Assembly: GCA_002479215.1 (NCBI GenBank)
Contig: DLME01000234.1
Span: 471-7,560 of the forward strand
Source of the DNA: Syntrophaceae bacterium UBA7544
GTDB lineage: Bacteria > Desulfobacterota > Syntrophia > Syntrophales > Smithellaceae
Direction: 5' to 3'
Length of the DNA stretch: 7,090 nucleotides
Under the pieces are notes generated by a model. It saw only the letters and a list, made by a program, of their open reading frames with translations. It was not told the DNA's origin and did not search any database. Position 1 is the stretch's first letter. The number at the start of each line of letters is the position of its first letter. Shown one piece after another: positions 1 to 6,443 of the stretch. Both the position numbers and the translations under genes were made by a program.

Positions 1-123
1 ATATTGTTCCTTAAGAATCGAAGATTCTCCGTGGCTTGCCGCGGAAAGCTTCAATGGAAATTTAATTCCAAAACTAGAGATATCCGGTATTTTAATATTA
101 TTGATTTGGTGAATGAGAAGTAA
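1..123 (+). CDS. Possible 3' end of an upstream gene, partial and unidentified
   Basis: Frame 1 is open from the window edge for 40 codons and stops at TAA 121-123, two bases before the protease start codon. Its tail reads roughly RDIRYFNIIDLVNEK and is rich in basic residues. Such tight spacing is typical of operon partners, and the GAGAAG that would serve as ribosome binding site for the next gene lies in its last codons. Frame 2 is also open from the edge, to TGA 110-112, and reads equally like protein (for example SLRIEDSPWLAAESFNGN), so the true frame cannot be fixed from here. Forty open codons can occur by chance. I do not recognise a family in either frame. The same stretch carries three consecutive inverted repeats. 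Confidence 0.35.
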   Translation: MLFLKNRRFSVACRGKLQWKFNSKTRDIRYFNIIDLVNEK

Positions 124-125
124 TT

Positions 126-758
126 ATGGGATTAATTAGTTTACTGCTTAGTGATCCGGCGGCATTTGTCATCCTGTCGGTGCTGCTTTTGTATTCGGTG
201 ATCTTCCATGAGTTGGCGCATGGATGGGTCGCTTATAAAATGGGTGACGCCACGGCCAAATGGCTGGGACGATTGACGCTTAATCCAATCAAACACCTCG
301 ATCTTATCGGCACACTAATGCTTTTATTCGTCGGCTTTGGCTGGGCCAAACCGGTTCCGATCAATCTGGAAAATATTCCTGCTGAGAATAGGCGCAAAGG
401 GCTGATTTTTGTTTCGGCCGCAGGCATTACGGCCAATATTGTTTTTGCCTTTATTGCATTATTATTGTACCGGCTGATATCTCCCGATCAGTCGGGGATG
501 ATTGCCCAAATCCTTATTCTGCTGGCGCGGATCAACATTATACTCGCTGCATTTAACTTGATTCCCATTCCACCGCTAGACGGGTCAAAAATAGTGATGG
601 GCTTTGCGCCGGAATCGGTAAATCGAGTGCTTAATCAAATTGAACCTTTTGGATTTTTTATTGTACTGGGACTGCTTTTATTAGGCGCGCTCAATCCGGT
701 TATCAATGTGCTCCAATATTTTATTTTGGCAGTTATATCTGTTTTTTTGCCGGGATAA
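126..758 (+). CDS. Site-2 protease family (peptidase M50) membrane metalloprotease
   Basis: This is a 210-residue integral membrane protein of the compact M50/site-2 protease family, whose members are intramembrane zinc metalloproteases. The zinc-binding HExxH motif is HELAH at residues 28-32, inside the first hydrophobic segment (about 12-33). The third zinc ligand is the Asp of NLIPIPPLDG (144-153, D152). The family hallmark GWAKPVPIN is at 72-80. Further hydrophobic segments lie at about 56-72, 93-117, 125-146 and 174-205. There is no PDZ or CBS domain, so this is the minimal type rather than an RseP-like form. The length is usual for the subgroup. The start at 126 is supported by GAGAAG at 115-120, five bases upstream. 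The substrate is unknown. The closeness of a possible upstream reading frame suggests co-transcription. All catalytic residues are present, so it should be active. Confidence 0.9.
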   Translation: MGLISLLLSDPAAFVILSVLLLYSVIFHELAHGWVAYKMGDATAKWLGRLTLNPIKHLDLIGTLMLLFVGFGWAKPVPINLENIPAENRRKGLIFVSAAGITANIVFAFIALLLYRLISPDQSGMIAQILILLARINIILAAFNLIPIPPLDGSKIVMGFAPESVNRVLNQIEPFGFFIVLGLLLLGALNPVINVLQYFILAVISVFLPG

Positions 759-795
759 GTGTTAGATAACCAACAAGGTAGAACCCGTTAATAAC

Positions 796-801
796 AGGAG
801 G
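796..801 (+). promoter_or_regulatory. Shine-Dalgarno sequence of the nitroreductase gene
   Basis: A perfect AGGAGG lies 10 bases before the first of two consecutive ATG codons (812 and 815). The spacing favours 812, since the second ATG would be 13 bases away. It is one of the strongest ribosome binding sites in the window. Confidence 0.75.
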
Positions 802-811
802 AAATATTATT

Positions 812-1381
812 ATGATGACATTTTCGAAGCTATTACAAAATAGAAGAGCTATTCGTGATTTCCAGACCAAAGATGTTCCGCTGGAAATGATTAAAGAAAT
901 AATTCAGGAATCGACCCTGGCGCCTTCAGCCAGTAACGGACAGCCCTGCCAATTTATTATCATCAACAACAAAAAGACAATGAAAAAACTCTCTGATGAA
1001 AGTAAAAAAAATCTCCTGCAGGATTTTGCTGAAAACAAGGCTTTGCTTACTTCGAATTATGAAGCGATTCTCAAGAATGAAAGCTTTAATGTATTTTATA
1101 ACGCTCCCTGTGTGATTTATGTTGTAGGTGCCAAGAGTGTTCATTCGCTTGATGTAGACTGCGCATTAGCGGTCAGTTATATTATGTTTTCTGCGGCGCA
1201 GAGGGGTTTAGGCACATGCTGGATCGGCTTGGCATCGCATATTAGAGATCCAAAAACTAAAGCAGAGATAGGTATTCCCGATAATTGCCAGATTGTCGCG
1301 CCGGTTATTATTGGATACCCGAAGGCCATTCCCGCGCCATCGGAAAGAAACGCGCCGAATATTCTTAAAATCGTAAACTAA
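812..1381 (+). CDS. Nitroreductase family FMN-dependent oxidoreductase
   Basis: The gene encodes a 189-residue cytoplasmic flavoprotein of the nitroreductase superfamily. These enzymes use FMN and NAD(P)H to reduce nitro groups, quinones or related acceptors. The N-terminal FMN phosphate-binding signature is NRRAIRDF (residues 10-17). It is followed by SASNGQP (39-45), the usual S-x-x-N-x-QP loop. The C-terminal flavin-contacting part is AAQRGLGTCWIG (128-139), and PVIIGYPK (164-171) closes the fold. The length is normal for the short single-domain type. The residue after QP is Cys46, where Trp is common, and there are five cysteines in total (46, 100, 117, 136, 159), a pattern often seen in enzymes from anaerobes. 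The physiological substrate cannot be read from sequence. The gene lies 53 bases after the protease gene, which does not overlap it, so it may be read with it or from its own promoter. It ends 22 bases from the convergent pgi. Confidence 0.88.
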   Translation: MMTFSKLLQNRRAIRDFQTKDVPLEMIKEIIQESTLAPSASNGQPCQFIIINNKKTMKKLSDESKKNLLQDFAENKALLTSNYEAILKNESFNVFYNAPCVIYVVGAKSVHSLDVDCALAVSYIMFSAAQRGLGTCWIGLASHIRDPKTKAEIGIPDNCQIVAPVIIGYPKAIPAPSERNAPNILKIVN

Positions 1382-1403
1382 TTAGGACAAATGAAAAAGA
1401 AGG

Positions 1404-3101
1404 TTAAAGACCTGCGGCTAGAGTCGTTAATCCGGCGGCCGCGTTTGTTTTCCAATGAAAGCGGATGATTCGTCGCCCTGCATCGCAAAGCGCCTGCCAG
1501 TCCCCCAGGGCTTGAGCCGCTTTGAGCATACCGAAGGTGAGTGTTGAATCCGCAGAGCCAATCCGGTCCGGAATATCGACATCGATCAAATCGTTGGCAG
1601 TCAATTGAATGAACAAACCATTGCCGGAATCACCTTTGTGCAACTGGCCGGTGGAATGCAAATAGCGCGGCCCATAACCGGCTGTGCCGGCCAGGCGATA
1701 TTTGGCGGCAATTGCTTCCCTCAACTTGAGTAACGCCTCGTCAATTTCCGGCGACGGGCTCAAAAAGACCTGTAAGCAAACATAATCATCAGCTTTTGCC
1801 TGCTTGAGAAATCCAGCCAATGCTTCGACGGCAGATGAACCTTTAAAGTCGCCATAAACGCTGCATTCCAGTGTTGCCAGCGCCGGCGTGGGCTCAGGCA
1901 GTGTTTTAGTTTTTCTGTACTGGGCGATCATCCGGCTGGTATGAGTTTTTGTTGCTTCCACATCCGGCTGATCAAAAGGATTGATATCCATGATGTGCGC
2001 GGCAACAGCCGTAGCCATCTCCCAGAGAAACATCTGACCGCCCAGATCATAACTATCGTTGAGTCTTATGGTGATCAGAGGATGCCCGGCGGAAATCAGC
2101 TCTTCTACTTTTGGAGTGCTATCATTCTCACTTTCCTGAAAGGTGACAAATACGCGATCATTACCATAAGCTCCAGGCTCAGAAAGTTTTTCGCCTGTGA
2201 TTGGCAGGATTCCTTTTCTTTCTTTGCCGGTGCTCTCGGCTATGAGCTGTTCCAGCCAATCGCCAAACGGCCTCCAACGCTGCGGCATTATTAAAGTGAG
2301 TTTATCGCGTCCTTTTTGCGACAGAAGACCCAGTACAGCGCCTAAAACACAGCCGGTCGGATCAAGATTTCCGGAAAAGAATTCTGCATTTTCACGTTGT
2401 GCCGCTTTTACGGCATTTTGCAGCAGCTTTTCTACATCAGCGCCGATGATGGCTGCCGGAACTATTCCCGGCATGGAAAGAGCGGAATATCGCCCTCCGA
2501 TATCGGGATTGTTTAAGAACACGTATTGTAGCGAAAGCGCTTTCACCTGCTCCACCAGGGCGCTGCCTTTATCAGTGATAAAGATAAAACGATCTCTAAC
2601 TGAGCTTCCCAGCTTCTTGAGGGCGAGATTATAAAAATATTGAAATAGTGAGGTGATCTCCAGCGTTGTTCCTGATTTTGAGGAAACCAGAAAAACTGTT
2701 TTTTCCCATTCCAGTTTTTGCGTCATCCGGAAGATTATTCCGGGATCGGTCGTATCCAGAATATGCAATGCCGGGTAGCCGGAACGGCTGCCCAAAATTT
2801 TGTTGAAAACATCGGCCGCCAGACTCGATCCACCCATGCCCAATAAGACAACATCTTTAATAGAGCTATTGCCGAAGGACTCGAGAGTGTTCTTTATCGA
2901 AGGCAGTTTTTCCAGAGTTTCTGCCGGAGCATCAAGCCATCCCAGACGATTGACGATTTCATCCGGCTCCGGCTTCCAGATAGTATGATCGTAGGTCCAG
3001 ATGCGGGCAATGATATTGTTGCGGCGCATTTTGGTTAGTTCATCCAGAACCGGTCTCTCATACTTGCCGAGGGAAAAAGATATATTGTTTCCTTTCATCA
3101 T
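1404..3101 (-). CDS. pgi: Glucose-6-phosphate isomerase, Pgi half of the Tal-Pgi fusion type
   Basis: This 565-residue cytoplasmic enzyme interconverts glucose-6-phosphate and fructose-6-phosphate. It has two SIS sugar-phosphate-binding domains. The first carries GMGGSS (88-93) and SSKSGTT (140-146, phosphate loop). Signature 1 is DIGGRYSALS (200-209). The probable catalytic base is Glu289 in LIAESTGK, the ring-opening His is probably His340 in SAGHP, and signature 2 is FDQPDVEATK (376-385) with Lys385. The C-terminal region, with GYGPRYLHSTGQLHKG (475-490), and the N-terminal W-x-x-D-x-x-x-W plus NRLGWL region match the Pgi part of bifunctional transaldolase/Pgi proteins, but no transaldolase domain is attached. 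The start is one of two adjacent ATGs (3101 or 3098). Only a weak CAGG precedes it, and the tkt stop is 9 bases upstream, so translational coupling with tkt is likely. It is the last gene of the block and converges on the nitroreductase gene. Confidence 0.93.
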   Translation of the reverse strand: MMKGNNISFSLGKYERPVLDELTKMRRNNIIARIWTYDHTIWKPEPDEIVNRLGWLDAPAETLEKLPSIKNTLESFGNSSIKDVVLLGMGGSSLAADVFNKILGSRSGYPALHILDTTDPGIIFRMTQKLEWEKTVFLVSSKSGTTLEITSLFQYFYNLALKKLGSSVRDRFIFITDKGSALVEQVKALSLQYVFLNNPDIGGRYSALSMPGIVPAAIIGADVEKLLQNAVKAAQRENAEFFSGNLDPTGCVLGAVLGLLSQKGRDKLTLIMPQRWRPFGDWLEQLIAESTGKERKGILPITGEKLSEPGAYGNDRVFVTFQESENDSTPKVEELISAGHPLITIRLNDSYDLGGQMFLWEMATAVAAHIMDINPFDQPDVEATKTHTSRMIAQYRKTKTLPEPTPALATLECSVYGDFKGSSAVEALAGFLKQAKADDYVCLQVFLSPSPEIDEALLKLREAIAAKYRLAGTAGYGPRYLHSTGQLHKGDSGNGLFIQLTANDLIDVDIPDRIGSADSTLTFGMLKAAQALGDWQALCDAGRRIIRFHWKTNAAAGLTTLAAGL

Positions 3102-3110
3102 ATTGCCTGA

Positions 3111-5168
3111 TTAAGAGATATTGAGCAGTTCTTTGGCCGCGGCAATGATCCTGGCTGCGGTGAATCCAAACTTTTCATAAAGTACCGGGCCGGGGGCGCT
3201 CGCCCCGAAGCTCTCCATCCCGATTATCTTTCCTTTTAATCCTGTGTAATGTTCCCAGCCGAGTTTGATTCCCGCTTCCACGGCAATTCGGGCGGACACT
3301 TGCGGCGGTAAAACGCTATGACGGTATTCCTGCTTCTGGCGATCAAATATTTCCCAACAGGGAAGCGAGACAACTCTGACCTTGATGTTTTCTGCCGCAA
3401 GTTTGCGCGCAGCATCCAGTGTCATGGCCACTTCCGAGCCGGTGGCTATCAAAATCAAGTCCGGGTTTGGTGCTGATTCCCATAAAATGTAACCGCCGCG
3501 TCTAGTGCCTACGGCTGGCGCACAAATGCTGCGATCCAGCACAGGTAAATTCTGGCGGCTGAAGATGAGAGTTGTCGGCCCGGATGTATTCTCCAGTGCT
3601 AGTCGCCACGCTTCTAAAGTTTCGTTGGCATCCGCCGGGCGGATAAGAGTCATGTTGGGCACCTGACGGAGATTCATAATCTGTTCTATTGGTTGATGAG
3701 TCGGGCCGTCTTCTCCCACGCCGATGCTGTCGTGGGTAAAAATAAAAATTGTTCGCAAACCCATCAAGGCAGCCAGGCGCATAGGCGGTCGCATGTAATC
3801 GGCAAAAGTTAAAAATGTTGCCGTGTAGGGAATAAAACCTCCGTGCAAAGCCAGGCCTACTGTAATTGAACCCATCGCGTGTTCACGGACACCGAAGTGG
3901 ATATTGCGTCCCTCGTAACTCCAGGGGCCACCCACCATACCCTGTAAACCGGCCGAAGATGTTGCCGGACTCTGAAAATCACCAAGGCCTTTGAGCCACG
4001 TAAATGTAGAAGGGTTAAGATCAGCCGAACCACCGGACAACTCCGGAACTCTAGCAGCAATTGCTTGCATCACAATTTCTGACGCTTTGCGCGTAGCCAC
4101 GTCTTTGGAGCTGTTGGGGAATTCCGCAAGCGCAGTTTCCCAGCCCTCGGGCAGCTCGCCGTTAATCGCGCGGGAAAATTCAAGAGCGTGAGTTGGGTCT
4201 TTTTGCTGACAGACAAGCAAAGTTTCCTGCCATAATTTTTCGCTTTTTTTACCGCGGGACAAAGCTTTGCGAAAAAATTTCTGCACGTCTTCCGGCACAT
4301 AAAATAAAGGTTCCTGCGGCCAGCCCAGCGCGGCTTTTGTTCCTTTAAGTTCCTCTGGCCCCAGGGGCGAACCGTGTGCTTCGCAGGTTCCCTCCTTACA
4401 GGGTGCGCCGAAGCCAATTTTTGTCTGTACACAAATGAGCGATGGCCGGTCTGTATCCTTTTTAGCTTTTTTGATTGCCCGGTCAATGGCAGCAACATCA
4501 TTTCCGTCTTTAATCTTTTGCACCTGCCAGCCGTAAGACTTGAAGCGCATTTCGATATTTTCGGTGAAGGCAAGTGCTGTCGATCCGGCGAGAGACACGC
4601 TGTTGTCATCATAAAGAACAACTAATTTTCCGAGGCGCAAATGACCGGCCAGTGAGCAGGCTTCGGCGGCGACGCCTTCCATCATGTCGCCGTCACCAGC
4701 CATAACATAAGTATAGTGATCCACTAACTTTATGCCATCACGGTTAAACCGGGCGGCTAAGTGCGCTTCAGCTATTGCCATACCGACGGCATTAGCTAAT
4801 CCCTGGCCTAATGGGCCGGTGGTGACTTCCACGCCGGGTGTGTGCTTATATTCGGGATGGCCGGGAGTAAGGCTGCCCCATTGCCGGAAATTTTTAATGT
4901 CGTCCAGAGAAAGATCATAGCCGGTGAGATGAAGCAGTGCGTATAAAAGCATCGAAGCGTGACCGGCGGAAAGAACAAAGCGGTCGCGGTCCGGCCAATG
5001 TGGATTTTTTGGATTATGTTTTAAATGCTTTGTCCATAAAGTGAAAGCGGCGGCGGCAGCGCCCAGAGGCATGCCGGGATGGCCTGATTTGGCTTTCTCA
5101 ATAGCATCAGCCGCTAAAAAACGGATGGTATTAATGCATTTTTTTTCTAACTCGTTTTTGTCGGACAT
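3111..5168 (-). CDS. tkt: Transketolase
   Basis: This is a full-length (685 residues) thiamine-diphosphate enzyme of the non-oxidative pentose phosphate pathway. It moves two-carbon ketol units between sugar phosphates. The N-terminal pyrophosphate domain shows SGHPG (28-32), FVLSAGH (64-70), GPLGQG (118-123), the ThDP/metal motif GDGDMMEG (158-165) ending at DDN (187-189), and AHGSPLG (264-270) with the substrate-channel His265. The pyrimidine domain has SGGSADL (378-384), the catalytic Glu429 in GVREHAM, and [15 protein letters not shown] (479-493). The C-terminal domain has ATGSEV (575-580) and ESFGASAPG (652-660). Everything expected for activity is present. The start at 5168 has a good GAGGAG (complement of 5174-5179) five bases away. 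The gene follows cutA by 23 bases and precedes pgi by 9, so the three are probably one operon supplying fructose-6-phosphate interconversion. Confidence 0.97.
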   Translation of the reverse strand: MSDKNELEKKCINTIRFLAADAIEKAKSGHPGMPLGAAAAAFTLWTKHLKHNPKNPHWPDRDRFVLSAGHASMLLYALLHLTGYDLSLDDIKNFRQWGSLTPGHPEYKHTPGVEVTTGPLGQGLANAVGMAIAEAHLAARFNRDGIKLVDHYTYVMAGDGDMMEGVAAEACSLAGHLRLGKLVVLYDDNSVSLAGSTALAFTENIEMRFKSYGWQVQKIKDGNDVAAIDRAIKKAKKDTDRPSLICVQTKIGFGAPCKEGTCEAHGSPLGPEELKGTKAALGWPQEPLFYVPEDVQKFFRKALSRGKKSEKLWQETLLVCQQKDPTHALEFSRAINGELPEGWETALAEFPNSSKDVATRKASEIVMQAIAARVPELSGGSADLNPSTFTWLKGLGDFQSPATSSAGLQGMVGGPWSYEGRNIHFGVREHAMGSITVGLALHGGFIPYTATFLTFADYMRPPMRLAALMGLRTIFIFTHDSIGVGEDGPTHQPIEQIMNLRQVPNMTLIRPADANETLEAWRLALENTSGPTTLIFSRQNLPVLDRSICAPAVGTRRGGYILWESAPNPDLILIATGSEVAMTLDAARKLAAENIKVRVVSLPCWEIFDRQKQEYRHSVLPPQVSARIAVEAGIKLGWEHYTGLKGKIIGMESFGASAPGPVLYEKFGFTAARIIAAAKELLNIS

Positions 5169-5191
5169 AGAATCTCCTCACGTAAAGTATT

Positions 5192-5509
5192 TCAAACCAA
5201 TACATCATCAAGCCAGCTTAAATATTCGGAACTGCCTTTAACAATTGGGACGGCAATGATTTCCGGTGTCTCATATGAATGTAGTTCTTTAATAGCTTTT
5301 TCCACCTTATCATAGAGATCTTCCCGCGTTTTGATCAGGCACAGCCACTCCTGGGCAGTTTCTACTTTGCCTTTCCAACGATAAGTGCTGGCAATTGGGC
5401 CGGTAATCTGCACGCAGGCGGCCAGCTTTTGCTCCACTAAATATTGGGCGATTTTTTCCGCTTCTTCTTTTGTTTCTGTGGTCGTGAATACTTGAATGTA
5501 AGATTTCAT
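5192..5509 (-). CDS. cutA: CutA1 family divalent-cation tolerance protein
   Basis: This is a 105-residue protein of usual CutA length with no signal peptide. The family forms very stable PII-like trimers. In E. coli cutA was linked to copper and divalent-cation tolerance, but the molecular role remains unsettled. Family hallmarks are LAACVQI (29-35), STYRWKGK (41-48), LIKT (58-61), HSYETPEI (77-84) and YLSWL (96-100). The start at 5509 is preceded only by a short GGGA about 7 bases upstream. An ATG at 5520-5518 opens a four-codon frame (M-G-K-K-stop) whose stop overlaps the cutA start, which is probably chance. The gene is the first after a 144-base spacer and runs into tkt with a 23-base gap, suggesting co-transcription with tkt and pgi. 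A link between CutA and sugar-phosphate metabolism is not evident from sequence. Confidence 0.95.
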   Translation of the reverse strand: MKSYIQVFTTTETKEEAEKIAQYLVEQKLAACVQITGPIASTYRWKGKVETAQEWLCLIKTREDLYDKVEKAIKELHSYETPEIIAVPIVKGSSEYLSWLDDVLV

Positions 5510-5527
5510 TTTTTTCCCATTTAAATA

Positions 5528-5555
5528 TTAATACGGGCAAAATCTAGTTGCTCAA
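5528..5555 (-). promoter_or_regulatory. Candidate sigma-70-type promoter for cutA-tkt-pgi
   Basis: On the minus strand TTGAGC (complement of 5550-5555, four of six consensus matches) is followed after 16 bases by TATTAA (complement of 5528-5533, four of six). Transcription would begin near 5521, leaving a leader of only about 12 bases before the cutA ATG. The position at the head of the operon is sensible, but the region is AT-rich and both boxes are imperfect, so this is a weak prediction. Confidence 0.3.
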
Positions 5556-5578
5556 TTTTAACTTTACGCCATTACTGG

Positions 5579-5598
5579 ATTCCCGCCTACGCGGGAAT
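5579..5598. repeat. dRS3/REP-like palindrome in the spacer between trmH-type gene and cutA
   Basis: This is a perfect inverted repeat with arms ATTCCCGC and GCGGGAAT (8 bp) around a CTAC loop, flanked by TGG and GAC. It fits the ATTCCC-N8-GGGAAT formula of the Neisseria dRS3 element. Similar short palindromes are dispersed in intergenic regions of many proteobacteria. It contrasts in GC content with the AT-rich spacer around it. No T-run follows on either strand, so it does not look like a simple intrinsic terminator, although it could stabilise the 3' end of the upstream mRNA. Only one copy lies in this window. Confidence 0.7.
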
Positions 5599-5615
5599 GA
5601 CACTGTTTATATATT

Positions 5616-5630
5616 TTATTACCGTAATAA
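5616..5630. repeat. Perfect 7-bp inverted repeat, possible operator
   Basis: TTATTAC and GTAATAA are perfect inverted arms separated by a single C. An arrangement with almost no loop is poor as an RNA hairpin but suits a dimeric DNA-binding protein. It lies 107 bases or more upstream of cutA and 24 bases after the end of the RNA methyltransferase gene. AT-rich DNA produces such repeats by chance fairly often, so function is uncertain. Confidence 0.35.
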
Positions 5631-5653
5631 TGGGACATTTTTTTACAATGTGT

Positions 5654-6433
5654 TCATTTTTTTGCGCATTCATACATCATAATAGCAGCAGCCTGCGGCA
5701 AACTCAATGAATCTGCTTCACTGCTACCGGGTATACTCCATTGTTCATCGGCCATTCTCAAAAGAGCTTCCGGTAGGCCATGACTTTCATTACCTAAAAG
5801 CAAAGCGACTTTTTCTCCCGTCGCATGAGGTAAACTTCCCTCACGAACATGGCTGCCGACAAGCCGGTAATTCTTTTTAATCTCCGGCAGTGCCTCTGAT
5901 AAATCAACATCAGTGATAATAGTCAAATGAAAAAGACTGCCCATTGATGCCCGTACTGCTTTCGGGTGAGTGTAATCAGCCGAGTTAGAGCTTAAAATAA
6001 TACTTCTAAATCCAAACCAATGCGCGCTCCGCATCAACGCGCCCAGGTTGCGGGGATTGTTAATTTCATGCAGGATTAAAACGTTACCGGTAGTTTCTGC
6101 AAGCCAGGCGGAAAAAGAATATCCCTGCTTTATGGAAACAACGGCCATAATACCTTCCGGTTCCCTGTCCTGTCCGAGTTTTTGCCACTGGGAGCGCGTA
6201 AGCTGATATATGGGGATATTATTAGCTGTTTGCTCCAATAGCTTTTTCCAGTTTTTATTTTTTTCCGGCAACACTAAGATAGCTTTAGTTTGCCAGTTGC
6301 TCACGAAAAGTTCCTCGATCACTTTTATGCCTTCCGCTATAAATATTCCTTCCTCTTGACGTACTTTAGCATCGGTAAGTCTGGCCCATCTTTTCAATTG
6401 GGCTTGTGATATATCCAAAAAGTCGATTCTCAT
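5654..6433 (-). CDS. TrmH/SpoU family RNA 2'-O-ribose methyltransferase
   Basis: This 259-residue SPOUT enzyme is predicted to transfer a methyl group from S-adenosylmethionine to a ribose 2'-OH in tRNA or rRNA. The N-terminal substrate-binding domain (about 24-100) carries the typical EEGIFIAEG stretch (27-35). The knotted catalytic domain has motif 1, NNPRNLGALMRSA (125-137), with the expected Asn129 and Arg135; VRASMGSLFHL (160-170); motif 2, LLLGNESHGLP (211-221); and motif 3, IPGSSEADSLSLPQAAA (234-250). In motif 3 the usual SLNVS reads SLSLP, so the normally conserved Asn is Ser244. The length and domain order resemble the RlmB/TrmH-like group, but the target RNA cannot be assigned. The start at 6433 has no good Shine-Dalgarno sequence (an AAGGA lies about 17 bases away, inside the preceding gene). 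With a 10-base gap to the TerC gene, coupled translation is likely. Confidence 0.9.
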   Translation of the reverse strand: MRIDFLDISQAQLKRWARLTDAKVRQEEGIFIAEGIKVIEELFVSNWQTKAILVLPEKNKNWKKLLEQTANNIPIYQLTRSQWQKLGQDREPEGIMAVVSIKQGYSFSAWLAETTGNVLILHEINNPRNLGALMRSAHWFGFRSIILSSNSADYTHPKAVRASMGSLFHLTIITDVDLSEALPEIKKNYRLVGSHVREGSLPHATGEKVALLLGNESHGLPEALLRMADEQWSIPGSSEADSLSLPQAAAIMMYECAKK

Positions 6434-6443
6434 GGAACTGTGA

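Noticed and set aside
1436..1443. GCGGCCGC palindrome within the pgi 3' end
   Set aside because: It encodes ordinary Ala/Gly-type codons of the Pgi C-terminus and is an 8-base self-complementary string with no support for a site.
2197..2634. Plus-strand open frame of 145 codons opposite pgi
   Set aside because: It lies wholly antisense to a well-conserved Pgi, shows no recognisable domain and has a Ser/Pro/Arg-rich composition typical of a shadow frame.
4070..4621. Minus-strand open frame of 183 codons inside tkt
   Set aside because: It overlaps the transketolase coding sequence in another frame. Its basic, low-complexity translation has no motif, while tkt keeps all catalytic motifs in its own frame.
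5506..5520. Four-codon upstream frame (M-G-K-K-stop) overlapping the cutA start
   Set aside because: It has no good ribosome binding site of its own, and its small size makes chance occurrence likely.
5310..5540. Minus-strand open frame of 76 codons overlapping cutA
   Set aside because: It is out of frame with a complete and typical CutA, with no homology visible, and is best explained as a shadow.
5579..5598. Palindrome as a rho-independent terminator
   Set aside because: The stem is strong, but no run of T follows on either strand, so it was called a repeat instead.
5634..5652. ACATT...AATGT hairpin just after the RNA methyltransferase stop, as a terminator
   Set aside because: The stem is five AT-rich pairs, and on the minus strand the loop is A-rich with no downstream T-run.
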